A stretch of 43,396 nt of DNA from DATCKG01 sp036562385 (GTDB lineage Bacteria > Bacillota > Sulfobacillia > Symbiobacteriales > Symbiobacteriaceae), in assembly GCA_036562385.1 (NCBI GenBank), contig DATCKG010000033.1, positions 1 through 43,396 on the forward strand, read 5' to 3'. A program made the translations under genes and the position numbers. Below the pieces are notes generated by a model. That model was given only the letters and a program-made list of their open reading frames with translations. It was not told the origin of the DNA and did not search any database. Of the stretch, positions 23,457 through 31,413 are shown one piece after another. The stretch's first letter is position 1, and every line of letters starts with the position of its first letter.

Positions 23457-25085
23457 CTAGCGGAGCAATCCCAGCCGCACCAGCCAGGCGGCGAGGCGCC
23501 GTCCCACCCCGGGCAGCCGCTCCATGTCCTGGCGCCGAACGGCCCGCACCAGCAGAGCCGCTATCCCGTAGAGTGCACCGCCGAAGGCAATCAGCAGCAG
23601 CGTCACTACATGCACGTTGGGAATCAGATTCGTCAAAGGGCCGCGCACCAGCGCAATCCCGCCGGCCATCACCAGGGAGGCCGCCAGCGGCTTCAGGATC
23701 ATCCCCCGGGTCTTGAGGGTACGGCCCAACAACCGCTCCACGAAGATCACATTCAGCACCGCCGCCACCGTAAAGCCCACTGCGGTGGCGTAGGCCGCGC
23801 CGCGGACGCCCCATGCGGGGGTCCAGAGCGCGGAGAGAACGATCTTGACCAGGGCGCCCAGCATGAAGTTGCGGACGGGCAGCACAATCTTTCCGATCCC
23901 CTGCAGCACCCCGGCGGTCGTCTGCTGCAGCATGATCGGCACCGTGGCCCAGGCGATGGCCGCCATCGCCACCGCCCCGGAAGGGTCGCCGAACAGCAGG
24001 GTGTAGATGCCCTCCGCCAGGACGTAGAGCCCTGTCTGCGCCGGAATGGCCAGCAGCAAGGTCATCCGGTAGGCCTGGGCGGCCCGCTTCCGGGCCAAGT
24101 GCACATCCTCTCGGGCCATGGCTTCCGCCATGGCCGGCAGGATGCTGGTGTAGATGGCCGTGGTAAACACGGCCGGCAGATAGGTGATCATAAACGCGTT
24201 GGTCAGGCGCCCGTACTCCGCCTCGGGCTCAGGCAGCGCCTGGAATACGAAAAAGGTGTCCGCGACCATCATCAGCGGCACCACCGCCCCGGAAATGGCG
24301 ACGGGCCCGGCTACCGCCAGAATCCGCCGGATCAGTTCCCAGGGGGTTTCTCGGACCAGGGCTGCGGACGGGGGCTCGGCGGCGGTGGCCTCCTCCCCGG
24401 TGGCCCAGAGTCCCTCGCCGGCGCGGCGGGCCAGCACAAGGAGGTACAGCAGCCCCGCCAGCGCCCCCAGCACATCGCCGAAATTGAAGGCCGCGGCCCC
24501 CAGCGGCACGCTGTGGGTGACGTGCATCACCACGAAGGTCAGCACGATGCCCGCGATCACCCGGACCATCTGCTCGATGATCTGGGAGTACGCGTTCGGG
24601 GTCATCTGCTGAAATCCCTGAAACAGCCCCCGGTAGGCCGCCATGACCGAAACCACCAGGAGGGCAGGAGCCGTGGCCCGAAAGCCCGGCACCGTCTCCA
24701 TCGCGCCACGGGCCACCAACCGGGCCAGCCAGGGCGCCCCGACGAACATCACCACCGAGGCCAGCAGCCCCAGGCCAGCCATAAGCAGAAGCGACACACG
24801 GAAAACCCGCCGGGCCCCCCGTACATCTCCCAGAGCCATCCGCTCCGCCACCAACCGGGAGATGCCCACATTCAGCCCCACAGACGTAAAGGCGAGCACC
24901 ACCTGGTACGCAGACAGCGGCACCTGGGTGAGGCCGATGCCCGCCGCCCCCGCCTGACCGTCAAAGGGGGCGAAGATCCGGGCCACGATGGGCTTGTAAA
25001 GCGCTCCCAGCAGTCGGGATACCAGGGCGGCCAGGGTCAGCATGAAGGCGCCCCGCACAAAACTCTCTCGTTTACGCAGGTTCAT
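23457..25085 (-). CDS. spoVB: SpoVB-like polysaccharide/lipid flippase (MOP superfamily), paralogue 1
   Basis: A 542-residue multi-span protein very similar in layout to its neighbour: SFVRGAFMLTLAALVSRLLGALYKPIVARIF, TSVGLNVGISRLVAERMALGDVRGARRVFRV, YRGLFQGFQQMTPNAYSQIIEQMVRV and TTAGVLQGIGK. It occupies the place of spoVB (yabM) directly after spoVT. The ATG at 25085 has GGAG 13 bases upstream, which is loose; an in-frame TTG at 25136 would add 17 residues that do not fit the family. A strong terminator separates it from spoVT, so it must have its own promoter in 25086-25200. Confidence 0.82.
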   Translation of the reverse strand: MNLRKRESFVRGAFMLTLAALVSRLLGALYKPIVARIFAPFDGQAGAAGIGLTQVPLSAYQVVLAFTSVGLNVGISRLVAERMALGDVRGARRVFRVSLLLMAGLGLLASVVMFVGAPWLARLVARGAMETVPGFRATAPALLVVSVMAAYRGLFQGFQQMTPNAYSQIIEQMVRVIAGIVLTFVVMHVTHSVPLGAAAFNFGDVLGALAGLLYLLVLARRAGEGLWATGEEATAAEPPSAALVRETPWELIRRILAVAGPVAISGAVVPLMMVADTFFVFQALPEPEAEYGRLTNAFMITYLPAVFTTAIYTSILPAMAEAMAREDVHLARKRAAQAYRMTLLLAIPAQTGLYVLAEGIYTLLFGDPSGAVAMAAIAWATVPIMLQQTTAGVLQGIGKIVLPVRNFMLGALVKIVLSALWTPAWGVRGAAYATAVGFTVAAVLNVIFVERLLGRTLKTRGMILKPLAASLVMAGGIALVRGPLTNLIPNVHVVTLLLIAFGGALYGIAALLVRAVRRQDMERLPGVGRRLAAWLVRLGLLR

Positions 25086-25200
25086 ATCTGCGTGCCATCT
25101 CCGGCCTTTTTGTCTGCGCGTCCAGCGCGCAAGCAACCTTTCCCCATGGTATCCCGCGGCAACCTTGGGCGTAAAGCCCTCATTCGGCGGATCAACACGG

Positions 25201-25232
25201 CAAAAAAAGTAGCGACTGTCCAGCCGCTACTT
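25201..25232 (-). terminator. Terminator of spoVT
   Basis: Minus strand: AAGTAGCG, a 10-base loop, CGCTACTT and then TTTTTG (stem 25207-25214 with 25225-25232). It is a classical intrinsic terminator 55 bases past the spoVT stop. Confidence 0.85.
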
Positions 25233-25286
25233 GCAAATAGGATTCAGCCGCGAAGTCGCAAGGGGACAGAAAATCGGGAGGGGACT

Positions 25287-25847
25287 TTACTGTTCCATCT
25301 GTTTGGCGAGGAAACCGGCAGCCGTTTCCGCCAACTTGATCTCCGTCTCGGTCATTTGGGCGTCCGGCTCCCGGGAGCAGATGATCACCGCTCCGATGGG
25401 ATCCCCACCGGAAACGATGGGAGCGATGACGTACGCGGTAAACCGGTTTTCGTCATCGTCCTCGCCGATGAGCGATCCGCGCATCCGGCTTTCGCCGGGC
25501 TTGGTCACCACCAGCGATTTCCGATCCTCCATCGCTCGTTCCACCAGGGAGCCGACGGACTTGTTCAGAAACTCCTTCTTGGGTGCGCCGGCCACCGCGA
25601 TGACGCTGTCCCGGTCGGCAATCAGAACCGTGTGCCCGATGGACTCGTAAAGCGAGTCGGCGTATTCCTTGGCAAACTCTCCCAGTTCTCCGATAGGCGA
25701 GTATTTCTTGAGAATCACTTCCCCGTCCCGATCTACGAAGATCTCCAGAGGGTCGCCTTCCCGAATTCGCAGGGTACGGCGAATCTCCTTGGGAATGACA
25801 ACCCGGCCCAGGTCGTCAATGCGTCTGACAATGCCTGTGGCCTTCAA
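25287..25847 (-). CDS. spoVT: Stage V sporulation protein T (AbrB-type regulator)
   Basis: A 186-residue protein. The N-terminal swapped-hairpin AbrB domain KATGIVRRIDDLGRVVIPKEIRRTLRIREGDPLEIFVDRDGEVILKKYSPI is almost that of B. subtilis SpoVT; residues 55-186 are the GAF-like ligand-binding domain. SpoVT tunes forespore genes controlled by sigma-G. The start is the TTG at 25847, giving MKATG as in relatives, with AGGAGG seven bases upstream; an earlier TTG at 25853 lies directly against that site and is unlikely. A sigma-G-like promoter precedes it. Confidence 0.95.
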   Translation of the reverse strand: MKATGIVRRIDDLGRVVIPKEIRRTLRIREGDPLEIFVDRDGEVILKKYSPIGELGEFAKEYADSLYESIGHTVLIADRDSVIAVAGAPKKEFLNKSVGSLVERAMEDRKSLVVTKPGESRMRGSLIGEDDDENRFTAYVIAPIVSGGDPIGAVIICSREPDAQMTETEIKLAETAAGFLAKQMEQ

Positions 25848-25892
25848 GTACAACCCTCCTCTGCTGGGCAGCGACTTCGGCTCGGTTGCTGA

Positions 25893-25924
25893 TAGTATAC
25901 GGCAGGGCTTGCACCTTCTATTCT
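25893..25924 (-). promoter_or_regulatory. Sigma-G-like promoter candidate of spoVT
   Basis: Minus strand AGAATA (25919-25924) and TATACTA (25893-25899), 19 bases apart, resemble the sigma-G pattern TGAATA-N17/18-CATACTA. The spacing is one or two bases long. spoVT is a sigma-G gene in B. subtilis. Confidence 0.35.
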
Positions 25925-25966
25925 TTTTTGCCAGGGGTCAACCCATCGTCCCAGCAGAGGAAATTC

Positions 25967-28900
25967 TCAGTGAACGGCGGACACCGCCATGTCCCGGAGG
26001 TTGGTCAGCAGCTCCTTCAGCAGCCTCAGCAGCGACCGCGGATCCAGATCGCCCACCTTCACGGAAAACTGCCCCGGCTTCGTCCCTCTCACCTGAATCC
26101 GGCCCTTGAATTCCGGCCGCCGGTTCAGGGAGGTCAGACGATCCAGCGGAATGCGCCCGGCCGCCTCCGGCAAGAACTTGGCGGTCACCACATCCCGGGT
26201 CTGGGTCAGGGAGGCAATGCCCACCTCGGCACACAACACCCGCAGCCGGGCGATATCCAGCAGGTTCTTCACCGGATCCGGCATGACCCCGAACCGGTCG
26301 ACGAATTCGTCGGCCACATCATCGGCATCTTCCAGGGTACGAATGCCGATGATCCGCTTGTACGCGTCGATTTTCTGCCGGGCGTCGGCCACGTACTGAT
26401 CCGAGATGAAGGCGTCCACCTGCAGCTCCACGGTGGGCTGAACCTCCTTGGGCGGCGGCGCCTCGCCCTTTAGCTCCCGGACCGCCTCCTCCAGCAGTTG
26501 GGTGTACAGGTCAAACCCCACCGACATGATAAAGCCGTGCTGCTCGGGCCCCAGGAGGTTGCCGGCGCCCCGGATCTCCAGGTCCCGCATGGCGATCTTG
26601 AAGCCCGACCCCAGCTCGGTGAAGTCCTTGATGGCCTGCAGGCGCTTCTCCGCAGCCTCGGACATCACTTTGTCCCGCCGGTACAGGAAGTACGCGTAGG
26701 CCAGCCGATTGGAACGGCCCACCCGCCCCCGGAGCTGGTAGAGCTGGGCCAGCCCCAGCTTGTCGGCCTCATCCACGATGATGGTGTTGACCATCGGCAT
26801 GTCCACGCCGTTTTCGATGATGGTAGTGGCCACCAGTACGTCGTACTCACCTTCCAGGAAGTCCAGCAGGATCTGCTCCAGCCGGTCCTCCTTCATCTGG
26901 CCGTGGGCCACCGCCACCCGGGCCTCCGGCACCAGCCGCTGAATGGTCGCGGCCATCTTGTCGATGGTCTGCACCCGATTGTGTACCACAAAGGTCTGGC
27001 CGCCTCGGGCCAGCTCCCGGCTGATGGCCTCCCGGATCAGCTCCTCGTCGTACTCCGCCACGAAGGTCTCCACCGGATACCGGTCCTCCGGCGGGCTGGT
27101 GATCACCGACATCTCCCGCAGGCCCACCATGGCCATGTGCAGGGTGCGGGGGATCGGCGTGGCCGAAAGGGTGAGGACGTCGATGTTGGCCCGGAGCTGC
27201 TTGATCCGCTCCTTGTGCTGGACGCCGAAGCGCTGCTCCTCGTCGATCACCAGCAGGCCCAGATCCTTGAAGCGGACGTCCGGACTCAGCAGGCGGTGGG
27301 TTCCAATCACCACGTCAATCGTGCCGTCGGCCAGGCCCTTGAGGATCTCGCTGCATTCCTTCGGCGTCTTGAACCGGTTCAGCACCGCCACGTTGATGGG
27401 GAAGCCCTCAAAGCGGCTCTTGAAGGTCGCATAGTGCTGCTGGGCCAGGATCGTGGTGGGCACCAGCACCGCCACCTGCTTGCCGTCCATGGCCGCCTTG
27501 AAAACAGCCCGCAGGGCCACCTCCGTCTTGCCATAGCCCACATCCCCCAGGAGGAGCCGGTCCATGGGATGCGGCTTCTCCATATCCCGTTTGATCTCTT
27601 CCACGGCCTTGAGCTGATCCGGCGTCTCCTCGTAGGGAAACGCCTCCTCAAACTGCCGCTGCCAGATCGTGTCCGGCGAGAAGGCGTGCCCGGGCTGGGT
27701 CTGCCGGATGGCCGCGATCCGGAGCAATTCCGCGGCCATCTCCCGGATCGATTCCTTGACCCGGCTCTTGACCTTGGCCCATTCGGTGCCGCCCAGCCTG
27801 TTCAGCTTCGGTTCGTGTCCTTCGGCCCCCACATACTTCTGGATCAGGCCGATCTGCTCGGTGGGAATCTTGAGCCGGTCGGTGCCCTCGTACTGGATCA
27901 CCAGATAGTCCCGAGTCACCCCGAGGATGGTTTCGGACTGGATCCCCAGGTACTTCCCGATGCCGTGGTGGACGTGGACGACGTAATCGCCCACCTTCAG
28001 ATCGTGGTAACTGGCCACCCGGGCCAGTTCCTGATTGGAGACACCGCCATGCAGGGCAAAGGTGGTTCGCCGCCGGGACTTCCGGGTACGCCCGAACACC
28101 TCCCCGTCGGTAACCACCACGATTTTCTGGCCCGGCCACTGGAAGCCGCCCTCCAGGCTGCCCAGTCCGATCCAGACCGCTCCCTCCGGCGGGCTGGGGA
28201 TTTCGCTGCCCGGCTTGCCGGCGCCGGACTCAATATCCGCCTCCTGCAGCACCTCCCGAAGCCGCTGCTGCCGCTCCTCGGTGGAGGCCAGAATCACGAT
28301 CCGGTAATGCTGCTTCTTCCACCGCTGCAGTTCCTCATGAAACAGCGGCCACTGGCCGTGGAACTCGGGCACCGCCGTGGCGGACACGCCCACCTCGTTA
28401 CGGGGATGGATGCCGGGAACAGACCGCCCGAGGGCACTGAAGTAGATCACCGTATGTTGTTTAAGCCGGTGAAGCAGTTCACTGAAGTTCAGGTACAGGC
28501 CCAGTTGGCCGGGAAGCAGGCCTCCCTTTTCCATCAGGGCGACCTGCCGATCCGCATCCCGCAGTTCCTGTTCCTGGCTGCTTTCCCGAATGCGAGCAGG
28601 CTCGTCCATGAGGATCAGCGGCGGTTCGCTGAAGTAATCCAGCAGCAGATCCAAATGGTCGTAGAAAAAGTTGGCGTACTGGTCGACGCCCTCAAAGTAG
28701 ATCCCCTGCTCCAGCTTGGCCAGGTGGTTTTCCACCCGCTCCTGCAGCCGAAGTACCGGATCCGGCGCGTCCTGCAGCACCTGCTCCAGCTTCTTCCGGC
28801 CCTTGGTGCGCGGCTGGGGCTCGGCCTCCTCGGCCGCAGCCTTCTCCTCCTGCTCCTTCTCCCGGAGCCGGCGCAGCCGCTTCACCGCCTTGTCCAGATC

Positions 28901-29641
28901 CTTGCGGATGCGCTCCGCGGCCCAGGTCCAGTCTCCCTCCGGGAGGATAAACTCCCGCGCCGGACCGATCACCGCCTCGCTGACCTTCTCCGTGGTCCGC
29001 TGTGTGGCCGGATCGAAGCGCCGGATCTCGTCGATCTCGTCGCCCCAGAAGGCAAACCGGTACGGATATTCCGCAGCCAGCGGGAAGACATCCACAATCT
29101 CGCCCCGGACGGCCAGGTGGCCCTTGCTCTCCACCATGTCCACCCGCTCGTAGCCCTGGCGGATCAGCTTTGCCACCAGTTGGTCCCGCCCCACTTCGTC
29201 ACCCGTCCGGAGCGTCATCAGGGAGGAGCGGAACACCTCCCGAGGAGTAAGGGCCCGGTAGAGCGCCTGGACCGGCGCCACCACCACCGGATTCTCCCCC
29301 CGGGCCAGCCGCTCCAGGACGTACAGCCGCTGTGCGATCACTTCCGGCGAGTGGGCCATCACTTCAAAGGGCAAATATTCCATAGGCGGAAAGACAAGAA
29401 TCTCCCGGTCGGGTAGCCACGTGGCCAGATCCTCCCGGAGACGTCCCGCCTGCTGGATATTGCTGGTCAACACCAACGAGGGGCGGCCGGTCCTGCGGAT
29501 CAGGCCGGCCATCATGAACGTCTTGGTGGAAGCAGATACGCCATAGACCATCTGCTCCGGAAGCCCGCGCTGAAGCCCCTCCAGCACGGAATGGAATTCC
29601 GGGGCAGTGTAGAGTGTTTCAAGCAAAGTGCCAGTACCCAT
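25967..29641 (-). CDS. mfd: Transcription-repair coupling factor Mfd
   Basis: A 1,224-residue protein with all Mfd parts in order. The UvrB-homology region comes first (GVSASTKTFMMAGLIRR, FPPMEYLPFEVMAHSPE). Next is the RNA-polymerase-interacting CarD/RID domain (VGDYVVHVHHGIGKYLGI). The RecG-like translocase follows, with Walker A GDVGYGKTE at about 695-703 and motif II DEEQRFG. The C-terminal TRCF domain ends it. Mfd removes RNA polymerase stalled at lesions and recruits UvrA. A charged stretch at about 246-290 (Lys, Glu and Arg rich) looks like an enlarged linker. The ATG at 29641 has a GGGGGG site; an upstream in-frame start at 29677 falls inside the leader. It has its own sigma-A promoter. 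Confidence 0.96.
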   Translation of the reverse strand: MGTGTLLETLYTAPEFHSVLEGLQRGLPEQMVYGVSASTKTFMMAGLIRRTGRPSLVLTSNIQQAGRLREDLATWLPDREILVFPPMEYLPFEVMAHSPEVIAQRLYVLERLARGENPVVVAPVQALYRALTPREVFRSSLMTLRTGDEVGRDQLVAKLIRQGYERVDMVESKGHLAVRGEIVDVFPLAAEYPYRFAFWGDEIDEIRRFDPATQRTTEKVSEAVIGPAREFILPEGDWTWAAERIRKDLDKAVKRLRRLREKEQEEKAAAEEAEPQPRTKGRKKLEQVLQDAPDPVLRLQERVENHLAKLEQGIYFEGVDQYANFFYDHLDLLLDYFSEPPLILMDEPARIRESSQEQELRDADRQVALMEKGGLLPGQLGLYLNFSELLHRLKQHTVIYFSALGRSVPGIHPRNEVGVSATAVPEFHGQWPLFHEELQRWKKQHYRIVILASTEERQQRLREVLQEADIESGAGKPGSEIPSPPEGAVWIGLGSLEGGFQWPGQKIVVVTDGEVFGRTRKSRRRTTFALHGGVSNQELARVASYHDLKVGDYVVHVHHGIGKYLGIQSETILGVTRDYLVIQYEGTDRLKIPTEQIGLIQKYVGAEGHEPKLNRLGGTEWAKVKSRVKESIREMAAELLRIAAIRQTQPGHAFSPDTIWQRQFEEAFPYEETPDQLKAVEEIKRDMEKPHPMDRLLLGDVGYGKTEVALRAVFKAAMDGKQVAVLVPTTILAQQHYATFKSRFEGFPINVAVLNRFKTPKECSEILKGLADGTIDVVIGTHRLLSPDVRFKDLGLLVIDEEQRFGVQHKERIKQLRANIDVLTLSATPIPRTLHMAMVGLREMSVITSPPEDRYPVETFVAEYDEELIREAISRELARGGQTFVVHNRVQTIDKMAATIQRLVPEARVAVAHGQMKEDRLEQILLDFLEGEYDVLVATTIIENGVDMPMVNTIIVDEADKLGLAQLYQLRGRVGRSNRLAYAYFLYRRDKVMSEAAEKRLQAIKDFTELGSGFKIAMRDLEIRGAGNLLGPEQHGFIMSVGFDLYTQLLEEAVRELKGEAPPPKEVQPTVELQVDAFISDQYVADARQKIDAYKRIIGIRTLEDADDVADEFVDRFGVMPDPVKNLLDIARLRVLCAEVGIASLTQTRDVVTAKFLPEAAGRIPLDRLTSLNRRPEFKGRIQVRGTKPGQFSVKVGDLDPRSLLRLLKELLTNLRDMAVSAVH

Positions 29642-29677
29642 GAGCCAGCCCCCCCGTCCGCTTCGAAAACGCCACAA

Positions 29678-29710
29678 GGGCTCTAGCCCCGAAGCAGGGG
29701 GCTACAGCCC
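29678..29710 (-). promoter_or_regulatory. Strong hairpin in the mfd leader
   Basis: Minus strand: GGGCT-GT-AGCCCC, a short loop, GGGGCT-AG-AGCCC, a two-part stem with a 2x2 internal loop. It lies between the mapped-by-eye promoter and the ribosome binding site, so it is within the 5' UTR. No clear T-run follows (TTGTGGCGTTTT is 5 to 14 bases later), so attenuation is possible but unproven. Confidence 0.5.
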
Positions 29711-29760
29711 GCACAAACCAACCTTCTTTCTTTCGTCCTTCGTCTGTCCTGTCTGGGCCC

Positions 29761-29790
29761 ATTATAGCGACCCCCAGCGGGCAGGGTCAA
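29761..29790 (-). promoter_or_regulatory. Sigma-A promoter of mfd
   Basis: Minus strand TTGACC (29785-29790), 18-base spacer, TATAAT (29761-29766): five of six and six of six matches. The -35 lies over the stop end of the preceding gene. Transcription would begin near 29754, leaving a leader of about 110 bases. Confidence 0.75.
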
Positions 29791-30254
29791 ACTTCGGCTC
29801 CTGACCCCTGCTCCACGGCGGGCAGTGGCAGCAGAATGCGGCTGGCTACATATCCGAACAAGATCCCCATCACGGCCCGCACGCCCAGGAGCAACAGCCC
29901 GTTGGTACCTGCCGCGGTCAGCAGGATCGTCTCCTCAAAGACAGCATGGCAGATGCCCACCAGCACGCAGGCAGTGGTCAGTTGGTTGCGGGTAAGCCGC
30001 CCTTCCTGCCCCACCTGTATGATGATGCCCGCTCCAAAGGTGACGCCCACGCCCAGAGCGGCCACCACGGGCAGCGCCGCATCGGCCGGCAGGCGCAAAG
30101 GAGCCAGGAGCGGATACATCCGGCGGGAGACCCGGTCCAGCCAGCCGCTATCCTTCAGCAACTGGATTCCGATGAAGACGAAGATCAGCCACCAAAGGTC
30201 CGCCACTTTCAAGATACCGTCTATGAAGCCTTCCCATACCCACTGAAGCCACAC
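29787..30254 (-). CDS. Nucleoside-recognition (Gate) domain membrane protein, SpmB-like
   Basis: A 155-residue membrane protein with about four to five hydrophobic segments: WWLIFVFIGIQLLKDSGWLDRV, ALPVVAALGVGVTFGAGIIIQVGQEGRLTRNQLTTACVLVGICHAVFEETILLTAAG. The GAGIIIQ and CHAVFEET stretches fit Gate/nucleoside-recognition proteins such as SpmB. It starts at a GTG behind AAGGAGGGG, within the end of the preceding partner gene's 3' flank. With that partner it forms a pair like SpmA/SpmB, which affect spore core dehydration; single-domain versions are otherwise of unknown transport function. Confidence 0.7.
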   Translation of the reverse strand: MWLQWVWEGFIDGILKVADLWWLIFVFIGIQLLKDSGWLDRVSRRMYPLLAPLRLPADAALPVVAALGVGVTFGAGIIIQVGQEGRLTRNQLTTACVLVGICHAVFEETILLTAAGTNGLLLLGVRAVMGILFGYVASRILLPLPAVEQGSGAEV

Positions 30255-30269
30255 CGGCGGCCCCTCCTT

Positions 30270-30692
30270 CTATGGCCAGAGCCAGTTCATCAGCAACCCC
30301 GTTAGAACCATGGCGACAAACCGGGTGGTCAGTACCCACGCGCCGCTAGCCCCTGCCTTCGACAGCAGGGCGGTCTCCGAAATGGCTGCGTGGCAGATCA
30401 GCATCATGGCCCCCAGGATGCTCTTCTGTTTCAGCGTCAGATCCAGCGCCAGCATGGTCGCCAAACCGGCGTATACGCTGGTGAAGTTGGCAGTCACCAG
30501 GACCAGGGCCGACTCCCCGGGCAGGCCGAAAACGCCCATCACCGGGCCGAGCCACCGGCTGATGTCATCAAGGATGCCACTGCGGTCCAGTACTGTGATC
30601 GCCACCACGACGGGGATCATCACCTTGGCCAGTTCCCACAGGACCTTGAGACCGGCCACGGCCCCCCTGGCTACCGAGGCACGCAGATCCAC
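30270..30692 (-). CDS. Nucleoside-recognition (Gate) domain membrane protein, SpmA-like
   Basis: A 140-residue membrane protein starting at a GTG with GGGGGAAGGG upstream. It reads ELAKVMIPVVVAITVLDRSGILDDISRWLGPVMGVFGLPGESALVLVTANFTSVYAGLA, then ILGAMMLICHAAISETALLSKAG. The ICHAAISET motif corresponds to ICHAVFEET of the next gene, showing that the two are homologous halves. It lies 14 bases after pth and 15 before its partner, so all three are probably one transcript. In B. subtilis the small gene fin occupies the pth-mfd gap. Confidence 0.7.
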   Translation of the reverse strand: MDLRASVARGAVAGLKVLWELAKVMIPVVVAITVLDRSGILDDISRWLGPVMGVFGLPGESALVLVTANFTSVYAGLATMLALDLTLKQKSILGAMMLICHAAISETALLSKAGASGAWVLTTRFVAMVLTGLLMNWLWP

Positions 30693-30706
30693 GTCCCTTC
30701 CCCCTA

Positions 30707-31270
30707 TCACCCGTTGAACTTGGACATGGTCTTGGCCGGGCCATCGGTCAGGAAACTCTCGATGGCCTCCACCGCACGGGGCAGCGTCTCGGCGATGATG
30801 GCCTGGTCTTCGGGCCCGAAAGGCGACAGCACCCAGTCCACCACACTCCATCCCGGTGCCGGCCGGCCAATACCGATCCGCAGCCGCGGGAACTCCTCCG
30901 TCCCCAGTTCCTGAATGATCGATTTCATCCCGTTGTGGCCCCCGGCGCTGCCCTTCTCCCGCATGCGCAGGGTACCCGGCTTCAGATCCAGATCGTCGTA
31001 GACCACCAGCAAGTCCGGCAGGGCAATCTTGAAGAACCGGACCGTGGGAGCCACCGCCTGGCCGCTGAGATTCATGTAGGTCAGCGGTTTGAGCAGAATG
31101 ACCTTCTCGCCGTGCCAGAGCAGTTCCCCCTGGAGTCCGTGAAACCGCTGCCGGTCCAGGGCCACGCCGTGCTTCCGGGCGAAGGCGTCCAGGGCCATCC
31201 AGCCCACGTTATGACGGGTATTGGCATATTGGGCGCCGGGGTTGCCAAGGCCTACGATCAGCTTGGGCAT
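30707..31270 (-). CDS. pth: Peptidyl-tRNA hydrolase
   Basis: A 187-residue protein with the complete Pth fold: MPKLIVGLGNPGAQYANTRHNVG with Asn10 and catalytic His20, KPLTYMNLSG, VYDDLDLKPGTLRMREKGSAGGHNGMKSI and LRIGIGRP. It releases tRNA from peptidyl-tRNA dropped by ribosomes. The ATG has GGGAG seven bases upstream. B. subtilis has ctc between prs and pth; here only a 143-base gap with a prs terminator and TAAAGT repeats (possible weak -10) precedes it. Confidence 0.96.
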   Translation of the reverse strand: MPKLIVGLGNPGAQYANTRHNVGWMALDAFARKHGVALDRQRFHGLQGELLWHGEKVILLKPLTYMNLSGQAVAPTVRFFKIALPDLLVVYDDLDLKPGTLRMREKGSAGGHNGMKSIIQELGTEEFPRLRIGIGRPAPGWSVVDWVLSPFGPEDQAIIAETLPRAVEAIESFLTDGPAKTMSKFNG

Positions 31271-31361
31271 GGTGCCACTCCCACAGACATCGTAAAGTGA
31301 CAGAGAGCCATTACTTTACTTTACCACACCGGCCCTCTGGCCGGAAACGATCGCTTCCATG

Positions 31362-31393
31362 CGAAAAGGCCGCCCTGCCGTGTGCAGGCGGCC
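31362..31393 (-). terminator. Terminator of the glmU-prs transcript
   Basis: GGCCGCCCTGC (31368-31378) pairs with GCAGGCGGCC (31384-31393) with one bulge; the minus-strand tail is TTTTCG. It lies about 20 bases past the prs stop. Confidence 0.7.
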
Positions 31394-31413
31394 GTTTTCC
31401 TTCCGTCGGTCCG

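Noticed and set aside
23610..25892. A 760-codon plus-strand open frame opposite spoVB and spoVT
   Set aside because: Antisense shadow; translation dominated by Gly, His and Arg with no domain.
26498..29416. A 972-codon plus-strand open frame opposite mfd
   Set aside because: Antisense shadow of mfd; low-complexity His, Gly and Leu-rich translation, no ribosome binding site.
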